A program made the position numbers and the translations under genes. The notes under the pieces are model-generated. The model searched no databases, had not been told where the DNA came from, and saw nothing but the letters and a program-made list of their open reading frames with translations. Shown here in pieces: positions 1 through 6,006 of a stretch of DNA of 6,007 nucleotides. Origin of the DNA: Acidobacteriaceae bacterium (GTDB taxonomy: Bacteria; Acidobacteriota; Terriglobia; Terriglobales; Acidobacteriaceae). Numbering within the stretch: the stretch's first letter is position 1; the number at the start of each line of letters is the position of its first letter. The stretch spans positions 8,629 to 14,635 of the forward strand of contig PLKU01000387.1 in assembly GCA_003140705.1 (NCBI GenBank). The letters are read 5' to 3'.

Positions 1-375
1 TGCTTCTGCCGATAACGGTAGCACGAATGTGTTATGGACACAGACCCTCCATTTCTGCGATTCGTAAAGGTCAGAGCCTTACCCTTTCATCGGAGGCTAG
101 TTTACACAAGCTTTTATAAATGAGAGGTTTGGCAGTTGCTTCAAGGAATGAACGTCCCCGAACCAGGGGAAAGGAGCCTGAGGTAGCCACTCGTCTGCTT
201 TGTGGTGATCTTTTGTCGCTTTCGGTATGGCAAGCACGACGGATTTTCGTAACCGGTGTGAAACGAAGTGGGTGGTGTATGCAAATCCACTGGATCGCAC
301 GATTCTGAACATTGCAGCCTGGAATTCTGAAGCATTGGTTTCTCAATTTTCCCGTTAAGGATCGGAGCCCACTTG
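1..375. other. Left flank and 5' leader, no convincing gene
   Basis: This stretch is visibly more AT-rich than the gene that follows. Short open frames exist on both strands, but none has a recognisable domain or a ribosome-binding site at a sensible distance. Two plus-strand frames are open from the window edge to TAA at 65-67 and to TAA at 117-119. Either could be the tail of an upstream gene, but the residues are too few to judge. A small hairpin (TCCCC 155-159 pairing with GGGGA 166-170, six-base loop) is present, without a T-tract. TATAAA at 115-120 resembles a -10 box but has no -35 box at proper spacing. No promoter can be assigned with confidence. Two copies of TTCTGAA lie at 303-309 and 325-331. 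Confidence 0.6.
364..367 (+). promoter_or_regulatory. Shine-Dalgarno GGAG that fixes the start at ATG 376
   Basis: GGAG lies 8 nt before ATG 376, an ideal distance, but only 5 nt before the in-frame TTG at 373. The ATG is therefore preferred over the TTG, which removes one residue from the longest possible reading. Confidence 0.7.
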
Positions 376-3312
376 ATGTCCAACTCGCATTCGATATACG
401 AACTTCAAGGTAACCACCAAGCAGATTCTGAATTAAAAGGAAGTGGCGCGTCTGTGAATTCTTTCTCTTCTGAATATTTCGATTCACAGTACGCCGACAC
501 CCTTGGCGCAGACCACATGTCGATTGCGTTAATCGGGCCGGACATGGAGCGGCGCAGCGCCGTAGCGAGTGCGCTTGCAGGTTGCAGTGGGAGTGAGGTG
601 GAAGAGTTCTCATCCTATCCTCCTGCGCTCGACGATGTCCCGCGGTTGTTGGAGCAGTACCACGACATCATCATCATCGACCTTGACAGTAACCCGGAGT
701 ACGCCCTCGAACTCGTGGAGAGCATCTGCGCCAAAGACACAGCGACGGTGATGGTCTATTCGGAAAGGGCCGATCGGGACCTGGTTGTCCGCTGCATGCG
801 TGCCGGAGCGCGCGAGTTTCTGACGTTGCCCCTCGAGCAAGACACGATGGCCGAAGCTCTGGTGCGAGCCGCGTCAACACTCGACTCGAACCCTCGGCCG
901 GGGAAAAAGGCGCACGGCAGGATGCTCGTATTCCTGGGCGCAAAGGGCGGCTCAGGCGTTACGACTATTGCCTGCAATTTCGCGGTCGCTTTAGCACAAG
1001 AATCCAGCCAGAGCACTTTGCTGGTCGATCTTGGACTTCCGATGGGCGACGCCGCACTGAACCTGGGTATCGTTGCGGAGTACTCGACGGACAACGCACT
1101 TTTGGATACCGGCAGGCTGGATACGAGCTTCTTCTCCAAGCTTTTGGTGAAACATCGCTCAGGCTTATTCGTTCTCGCAGCGCCGAGTAAGGTACCCAAG
1201 GTACAAGCTTCCAACGAGGCCATCGACAAGCTGATGACCATCGCCCGCCAGGAATTCGAAAACGTGGTTGTCGATGTGGGATCGAGGCTTGATCTGATGG
1301 GAACCGCCCTGTTCAGGGAGGCGGCCTCGATCTACCTGGTCACCCAGGCCGGTGTTTCTGAGCTGCGTAACTCGAATCGCCTGATTACTCAGTTCTTCAG
1401 CGACGGTCGTCAAAAGCTGGAAGTCGTAATTAACCGATATGAGCCGCGATCCCTTGGCGTCACCGAAGAGCACATCACCAAGGCTCTGACCCGGTCCGCC
1501 CAGTGGAAGATTCCAGACGATTATTCGGCTGCGCGCCAGATGCAGAATTCCACCACGCCGCTCTCGGCTTCAGATTCGCCGATTGCCCGGCAGATCCAGC
1601 AGATGGCTCGCGCTGCTTGTGGCTTGCCCGCGGCTCCTGAAAAGAAGTCAGGATTCAGCCTCAGAAACTTAACCAGAAACATCACAGAAAAAGTAGCGCC
1701 CGCAGAAGCGGCGCCGGCTCTTCCCAAAGCAGCTCCGACCATTGCATGGTCCCCGCCGGCTCCGATTCCCTGCGGCACGGCTCTCAGCTCTGCTCAGCTG
1801 GATGCCGAAGCATCGGTCTCCGGAACATTTGTATACACACCCAGCGCCGGTTATGTTCTCCCGGTGGGCACACACACGCTGTGGGTGACGTTCACTCCAG
1901 ATGACGCTGCAGGTGACACCCCGGCACAGGCTGCCGTGCCCATCACGGTAACCAAGGCAACGCCGGCCATCAAATGGGCGGCACCGAGGGGGATGACGAG
2001 CGGCAGTGCGCTTAGCAGTGCGCAGCTCAACGCGGAGGCATCGGTTCCGGGAACATTTGTTTACACGCCCGCCGTGGGCGATGTCCCGGCCTCTGGAAAG
2101 CACACGCTTACAGTAACATTTACTCCGACGGACGGTGCGAGTTACACCACAGCTGAAGCCGAAGTTTCGGTAACGGTTGCTACAGCCAAGCCAACCATTT
2201 CATGGCAAGTGCCTGCCCAGATTACCTGCGGAACACCGCTCGGCAACAGCCAGCTCAATGCTGCAGCATCGGTTCCCGGATCATTCGTTTATACGCCGGG
2301 ATCTGACGAAGTGTTGATGGCAGGGCGGCATACCATCTCCGTAACCTTCACACCGACAGATACCACAGGCTACTCAACGGCACATGCTGAAGTGTCGCTG
2401 ACTGTGGTGGCCGCGACGCCCGCCATTTCATGGTCGACGCCTACACCAATCACCTACGGATCGCCGCTAAGCGCCGCGCAGTTGGATGCGACGGCGTCGG
2501 TACCGGGATCATTCTCTTTCACACCAGCCGAAGGAGCCATGCTCACGGCCGGGACGCACACGCCGACCGCAACCTTTACGCCGTCAGATGAAGCTAACTA
2601 CACCAAAGCGTATGCCGCCGTGTCACTGACCGTGGCAAAGGCGAAGGCGACGATCGCCTGGCCGACGCCCGCTTCGATCCCAGAGGCTACTGCGCTCGAC
2701 ACTTCTCAGCTGAATGCAAGCGCGTCGGCTCCTGGCACCTTGGTCTATAGTCCTGCTGCAGGTGAAGTTCTTGCGACGGGGACGCACACGCTCACGGTGA
2801 CATTTACGCCGCTTGACGAATTGAACTACACGTCGGCGCAGGCCACGGTGTCGCTGAATGTGACCAAGAAAGCGCCGTCAACGATCACGTGGCAGACTCC
2901 GTCGGCCATTCTCTACGGGACACCGCTGGGCTCCGCGCAGCACAACGCGAAGGCACCGGTTCCTGGAACACTCGCATATTTTCCTGCAGCAGGTGATGTG
3001 CTTACCCCAGGGAAGCATTGCCTCACCGTCGCCTTCACTCCAACAGACAGCTCGAAGTACGCACCGGCACAAGCCACGGTGGAGCTTGTGGTTGAGGAGT
3101 TGCCGGACATCGACTCGCTGCTCGCAGCGGCCACTCAGGCGTCATACGCGGTAACGGACAACTCAGGCAACTCAGATTTCTCGGACGAAAAGTGGGAGGC
3201 TTCCCAGAGCAACATTAACTCCAACCAGAAGGGCGAACTTGAGACGCGCACATACAAGGGCGCTACGTATGAGAAACGAGAGGATGGCCAATGGCATCTC
3301 CAGCAGAAATAG
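376..3312 (+). CDS. CpaE/TadZ-like pilus-assembly ATPase fused to six Ig-like repeats
   Basis: The protein has 978 residues counted from ATG 376. Residues 1-46 are polar and disordered-looking. Residues 47-170 form a receiver-like fold ('IALIGPD', 'IIIIDLD', 'AGAREFLTLP'). Asp102 sits at the phospho-acceptor place, but the N-terminal acidic pair is absent and the switch Lys before Pro is Leu151, so it is probably a pseudoreceiver. Residues 180-400 are a MinD/ParA-type ATPase: deviant Walker A KGGSGVTT (Lys190 kept, P-loop Lys replaced by Val195), A' motif LLVDLGLPMGD (Asp218) and Walker B VVVDVGS (Asp300). The 'YLVTQAGVSELRNSNRLI' stretch is typical of CpaE/TadZ, which localise Tad pilus machinery at the inner membrane. 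After a linker come six Ig-like repeats (454-909) and a charged tail (910-978). I see no signal peptide or membrane helix, so the repeats should be cytosolic. Family CpaE proteins normally end after the ATPase. The downstream tonB-like gene overlaps by 22 nt. The family call for the ATPase is strong; the role of the fusion is unknown. Confidence 0.88.
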   Translation: MSNSHSIYELQGNHQADSELKGSGASVNSFSSEYFDSQYADTLGADHMSIALIGPDMERRSAVASALAGCSGSEVEEFSSYPPALDDVPRLLEQYHDIIIIDLDSNPEYALELVESICAKDTATVMVYSERADRDLVVRCMRAGAREFLTLPLEQDTMAEALVRAASTLDSNPRPGKKAHGRMLVFLGAKGGSGVTTIACNFAVALAQESSQSTLLVDLGLPMGDAALNLGIVAEYSTDNALLDTGRLDTSFFSKLLVKHRSGLFVLAAPSKVPKVQASNEAIDKLMTIARQEFENVVVDVGSRLDLMGTALFREAASIYLVTQAGVSELRNSNRLITQFFSDGRQKLEVVINRYEPRSLGVTEEHITKALTRSAQWKIPDDYSAARQMQNSTTPLSASDSPIARQIQQMARAACGLPAAPEKKSGFSLRNLTRNITEKVAPAEAAPALPKAAPTIAWSPPAPIPCGTALSSAQLDAEASVSGTFVYTPSAGYVLPVGTHTLWVTFTPDDAAGDTPAQAAVPITVTKATPAIKWAAPRGMTSGSALSSAQLNAEASVPGTFVYTPAVGDVPASGKHTLTVTFTPTDGASYTTAEAEVSVTVATAKPTISWQVPAQITCGTPLGNSQLNAAASVPGSFVYTPGSDEVLMAGRHTISVTFTPTDTTGYSTAHAEVSLTVVAATPAISWSTPTPITYGSPLSAAQLDATASVPGSFSFTPAEGAMLTAGTHTPTATFTPSDEANYTKAYAAVSLTVAKAKATIAWPTPASIPEATALDTSQLNASASAPGTLVYSPAAGEVLATGTHTLTVTFTPLDELNYTSAQATVSLNVTKKAPSTITWQTPSAILYGTPLGSAQHNAKAPVPGTLAYFPAAGDVLTPGKHCLTVAFTPTDSSKYAPAQATVELVVEELPDIDSLLAAATQASYAVTDNSGNSDFSDEKWEASQSNINSNQKGELETRTYKGATYEKREDGQWHLQQK
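1735..3102 (+). repeat. Six tandem 76-residue Ig-like (MBG-type) repeats inside the ATPase gene
   Basis: The units run 1735-1959, 1960-2187, 2188-2415, 2416-2643, 2644-2874 and 2875-3102. Each opens with an 'I-x-W' element whose Trp residues are 458, 534, 610, 686, 762 and 839 of the protein, a spacing of 76, 76, 76, 76 and 77. The shared pattern is roughly YGTxLSxxQLNAxASVPG, then tFvYtPaaGxvL, then GtHTLtVtFTPtD and a closing sLTV strand. This is the beta-sandwich repeat found in many large exported proteins of Acidobacteriota. The DNA of the units has diverged, so the array is old rather than freshly amplified. The YG of the first strand becomes CG in units 1 and 3, SG in unit 2 and EA in unit 5. 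Confidence 0.9.
3278..3284 (+). promoter_or_regulatory. Internal Shine-Dalgarno GAGAGGA for the overlapping tonB-like gene
   Basis: The site lies within the last codons of the ATPase gene, 6 nt before ATG 3291. It supports that start and indicates translational coupling, because ribosomes finishing at the TAG (3310-3312) are already past the next start. Confidence 0.7.
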
Positions 3313-4451
3313 TTCAGACAGCACCAGAAACACTTCCCGCGGACTTCAGCGAATGGGATAACGGGGAAGAGTTCCCGTCGACGCCACCTGAAACGTCCAA
3401 CGGGTTCGAAGCTGTCCGTGACTCCGGTGCTGCACCAGAGCCGCCTTCGCAACCCGTGAAGCCGCGATCCGTCACGTCACCTTCGCCTGCCGTCGACAGG
3501 ATGCGTTACAGACCCTCGCTGAATCCGGCAACCGCTTATGGGGATGCGGATTCCGTTTTCCAACCGCTTCGGTCGAACAGCACGAAGAGCGGCGGCGGGC
3601 AACGCAGGATCGAAACCAAACCAGCGAGTAAGATTGCGGACAAGCTTAAGAATAAAGTGTTGTTGATAGCTTTTAGTGTCGGCTCAGTTGTACTTCTTCC
3701 CATCTTGATAGCGCAGATTTACCCCAGGGTCATGGGCAAGACTGCTACGGTGAAGCAGTCGGTTGTATCCCAGCCGACGACGAGCTCGCTTACGACTAAC
3801 TCACAGGCGACTAATTCCTCGCAGGCGACTAACTCGTTGCAGAAGCCGTCGCCGATGACGCAGCTCGCACCGCACGGACAGACGCAGCCGACAACCCAGC
3901 AGGTAGCGCAACCCGGGGCACAGCAGCCCACGATGGCGCCGCCGTCGACTCCCGCGCAGACGGCTGCAGTCCGGTCGGACATGATGAACCAGCAGCTGGC
4001 TGTACCGTCGCGAATCCCGACCTCTGCAAAGATGTTGGAGGATAAGGATGCGCCGTCAGCAGGATTCGGACCAATCGCCGATGACGGACTTGGCGGGACC
4101 GCGAACAGTACTGTGGGCAGCGTGTTTAATGGACAGGGTCGTCCCAAAGTGAAGGTCGATGCGCCCAAGATCGTCAATGTTTCGGCCGGCGTCGCAGTGG
4201 GTCTGCTCATTCAGAGGATGCCGCCGGTCTATCCTCAGATCGCCAGGACTGCCCGCGTCTCTGGGACGGTAGTGTTGCAAGCCACCATTTCAAAGTCGGG
4301 AGCCATCGAAGGTTTGCATGTGGTCAGCGGGCCGGACATGTTGAGGCAGGCTGCTCTAGATGCCGTGCGCACTTGGCGCTACAAGCCCTTTATGCTCAAC
4401 AACGAACCAGTGGCCGTGGAGACAACCGTCAACGTGATCTTTGCCTTATAG
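3291..4451 (+). CDS. TonB-family energy-transducer protein with a long cytoplasmic N-terminus
   Basis: The protein has 386 residues. Residues 1-120 are hydrophilic and rich in Pro and Ser, ending in a basic stretch (KIADKLKNK). One membrane helix follows at about 123-146 (VLLIAFSVGSVVLLPILIAQIY), in the N-in orientation expected from the positive residues before it. Residues 150-245 are a Thr/Gln/Pro/Ala-rich periplasmic linker. The TonB C-terminal domain occupies about 305-386, with PPVYPQIAR at 311-319, a G-T-V-V strand, and the hallmark WRYKP at 362-366 before the final VETTVNVIF strand. Family members carry proton-motive energy from ExbB/ExbD to outer-membrane transporters, or act as partners in other envelope systems. 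No exbB, exbD or TonB-dependent receptor is in the window. The cytoplasmic part is much longer than in classical TonB, which has only a short tail before its anchor. The start is supported by GAGAGGA 6 nt upstream. It overlaps the ATPase gene by 22 nt in a different frame, implying a shared operon and function. The domain call is firm; the partner is unknown. Confidence 0.9.
   Translation: MASPAEIVQTAPETLPADFSEWDNGEEFPSTPPETSNGFEAVRDSGAAPEPPSQPVKPRSVTSPSPAVDRMRYRPSLNPATAYGDADSVFQPLRSNSTKSGGGQRRIETKPASKIADKLKNKVLLIAFSVGSVVLLPILIAQIYPRVMGKTATVKQSVVSQPTTSSLTTNSQATNSSQATNSLQKPSPMTQLAPHGQTQPTTQQVAQPGAQQPTMAPPSTPAQTAAVRSDMMNQQLAVPSRIPTSAKMLEDKDAPSAGFGPIADDGLGGTANSTVGSVFNGQGRPKVKVDAPKIVNVSAGVAVGLLIQRMPPVYPQIARTARVSGTVVLQATISKSGAIEGLHVVSGPDMLRQAALDAVRTWRYKPFMLNNEPVAVETTVNVIFAL
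3792..3842 (+). repeat. Short tandem repeat in the TonB periplasmic linker
   Basis: Three units of 15, 18 and 18 nt (3792-3806, 3807-3824, 3825-3842) share the core CGACTAAYTC and end in CAG. They encode TTNSQ, ATNSSQ and ATNSLQ. The run sits just beyond the membrane helix and probably sets linker length. It looks like slippage-prone coding sequence and not a regulatory element. Confidence 0.6.
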
Positions 4452-4829
4452 GTGGATGACACTAAACTCACGGATTGACTAGCTTCGACGATTCTGAATC
4501 GCCTGGAACCGTTAGGTCCGCAATGTTCATCGCGTTGCGGCCTATCGGTGTCTCCCAAGATATCTTTATATAGTGATATTCGTTGGAGATTCTGTGCATT
4601 CCATATCAATCGACATTTGCTCATCACTCTGACGCAGCGAGTTAAGGTGCAGCTCGCCATCTATCCGTGAAGGTAAAGGATAGTCGTCTCGGATTGAAGA
4701 GGAACTAAGCCCGAATGACTGCCAGCTAGAAACCTATTGTCGGAATACAGGTTGCAGCCAAATCAGTACCGAGCGGAACTCAGCGAGGTCCGGTTTGTGG
4801 CTCATTTGCTGCTGCAAGGAATCATCTGA
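4452..4829. other. Intergenic region between converging genes, with palindromes
   Basis: No credible coding sequence is seen; the minus-strand open frame across 4379-4660 has no domain-like features. The region is AT-richer than the operon. It holds a strong hairpin at 4508-4549 (listed separately), a perfect 10-bp palindrome AAGATATCTT at 4557-4566 followed by an AT-rich run (TTTATATAG), and a 6-bp hairpin CTATCC 4661-4666 with GGATAG 4678-4683 (11-nt loop). It lies between a plus-strand operon and a minus-strand kinase remnant, so one function should be ending transcription from both sides. Confidence 0.6.
4508..4549. terminator. Strong imperfect hairpin, candidate bidirectional terminator or structured element
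   Basis: Paired by eye: ACCG 4508-4511 with CGGT 4546-4549, TAGG 4513-4516 with CCTA 4541-4544, and CCGCAATG 4518-4525 with CGTTGCGG 4533-4540. The loop is 7 nt (TTCATCG). This gives 16 base pairs including one T.G, with one T.T mismatch (4512/4545) and one bulged T (4517). It starts 57 nt after the tonB-like stop codon. No T-tract follows on either strand, so it is not a textbook intrinsic terminator. It may block 3' exonucleases or be another structured element. Confidence 0.4.
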
Positions 4830-5711
4830 TCAAGATGCGCTCTTTGTAGACAAAGTCTCCTGCACCTTGGCCGCCAGCTGGCTTGGACTGAACGGCTTTT
4901 GAATATAACCGGAACCCGCATCCAATACATCTTCAAGCAAGGGATGGCCCTCGCCGTAGCCCGACATGAAGAGCACTTTGATATGGGGCCAGCGTCCTCG
5001 CACCAGGTTGGCTATCTCTTTGCCGCTCAACTTAGGCATCACCACATCGGCCAGAATCAAGTCGACTTGGCCTCGCTCGCGATTACACAGCGGAAGCACC
5101 TGATCAGGGGTTTCAGCTTCGATCACACTATAGCCATACGACATGAGCGCGGCAATTGCCAACTTGCGGACGTCCGAACTGTCTACTGTAACCAAAACGG
5201 TTGCTACCCCTCTGGCAACCGGGAGGCCCCTCCGTTTGATCGCATCAACCTGCCCATCCTTGATCCAAGGGAGGTACACCGTGAACGTCGATCCGTGTCC
5301 TGGTTCACTTTGGACTTCTAAGCTTCCGCCACTTTGTTCCACGATACTCTGAGCTACAGCTAGCCCGAGCCCGGTTCCTTTGCCAGGATCTTTTGTTGTG
5401 AAGAAGGGCTCGAAGATGTGGTTTTGGGTCTCTTTGGTCATTCCCACCCCTGAGTCGCGCACTGCAAGGGCCACCCAATCTCCCACGCGCCCGCTCGATC
5501 ACGCCTGGATGCCGGCGCTGCCGCGTTCAATGGCTGCCGTCACAATTTCGATTGAACCGCCTTCTGGCATCGCGTCTCGAGCGTTCACAACAAGATTTAA
5601 AATCACGCTATCGAGTTTCAGCGGATCGACTTCAATCGTCATGGGCTGAGCGGTCTCCGTTGGCCTCACAATAAATCGACCGAAAATCGACCGAGTTCCG
5701 AGTACGATCAA
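4830..5711 (-). pseudogene. Remnant of a hybrid histidine kinase with C-terminal receiver domain
   Basis: Read from TTG 5711, one frame runs 294 codons to TGA 4832-4830 and is broken by a TGA at 5501-5499. Before that stop lies the kinase N box (VVNARDAMPEGG; Asn43 at 5585-5583). After it come the G1 box DSGVGM, the F box FEPFFTTK and the G2 box GKGTGLGLAV. A receiver domain follows: VLVTVDSSDVR, phospho-Asp in LILADVVMP, Ser in FMSGY and Lys in IQKPF. One of the usual two N-terminal acidic residues is Val. The frame is the same on both sides of the stop, so this is a nonsense change, not a frameshift. CGA to TGA is the simplest origin, since GCG-TGA-TCG keeps a CpG-like context. Upstream, TAG at 5729-5727 closes the frame and the HisKA and sensor regions are missing. 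The downstream 218-codon piece (GTG 5486) could still yield a receiver domain but lacks the N box, so it cannot be a working kinase. Confidence 0.82.
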
Positions 5712-5754
5712 GACTCGTTTCCTCGCCTAGCTACCGTTAAGTCCATTGCACCCG

Positions 5755-5772
5755 TGTGAGCCATCTGTCACA
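5755..5772. repeat. Inverted repeat TGTGA-N8-TCACA
   Basis: TGTGA at 5755-5759 and TCACA at 5768-5772 are separated by 8 nt. The arms match the CRP/FNR-family half-sites, but the classic spacing is 6 nt. It lies behind the truncated end of the kinase remnant and more than 150 nt before the tRNA, so no regulated gene is apparent. Confidence 0.25.
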
Positions 5773-5891
5773 TTCATATAGGCTGGCAGTCGTTGTGTGA
5801 TTATGTAAGACTGGCAAAGGAAGCGCAGAATGAAGTCACCACAGGTGTGCGAACAGCCCCGATCAAGGTGCACCGAGAGATGACTCCTAGC

Positions 5892-5917
5892 TTGGCATAA
5901 GTTAAACAAGATAAAAT
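5892..5917 (+). promoter_or_regulatory. Weak candidate promoter for the tRNA gene
   Basis: TTGGCA (5892-5897) and TAAAAT (5912-5917) each match the sigma-70 boxes at five of six positions. The spacer is only 14 nt, shorter than the usual 16-18. TAAAAT ends 13 nt before the tRNA. The rest of 5730-5930 shows no gene; the minus-strand open frame there has no domain-like character. Confidence 0.2.
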
Positions 5918-5930
5918 AGTTGGTGACAAT

Positions 5931-6006
<76 letters not shown>

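Noticed and set aside
1..119. End of an upstream gene (TAA at 65-67 or 117-119)
   Set aside because: At most about 38 codons are visible and nothing distinguishes them from random open sequence.
120..308. A 62-codon plus-strand open frame in the left flank
   Set aside because: No ribosome-binding site at a proper distance from ATG 120, and no recognisable sequence pattern.
373..375. TTG as the start of the ATPase gene
   Set aside because: The GGAG at 364-367 is better spaced for the ATG three bases later, which is also the stronger start codon.
71..613. A 180-codon minus-strand open frame over the left flank and the start of the ATPase gene
   Set aside because: It lies partly antisense to a well-supported gene, and its translation is rich in Arg, Ser and Cys with no domain pattern. 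The overlapping shorter frames at 97-312 and 141-383 are equally unconvincing.
1735..3102. CRISPR array or satellite DNA
   Set aside because: The repeats are 228-bp coding units of Ig-like protein, with no short direct repeats separated by unique spacers.
4899..5321. A 140-codon plus-strand open frame
   Set aside because: It is the antisense shadow of the receiver and kinase coding sequence on the minus strand.
5499..5501. Selenocysteine codon at the TGA
   Set aside because: The position is in a variable linker between the N and G1 boxes, where relatives have no functional Cys, and no SECIS-like hairpin is evident just downstream.
4830..5711. Frameshift in the kinase remnant
   Set aside because: The distance from TTG 5711 to GTG 5486 is 225 nt, a multiple of three, so the two pieces share a frame and only a stop codon separates them.
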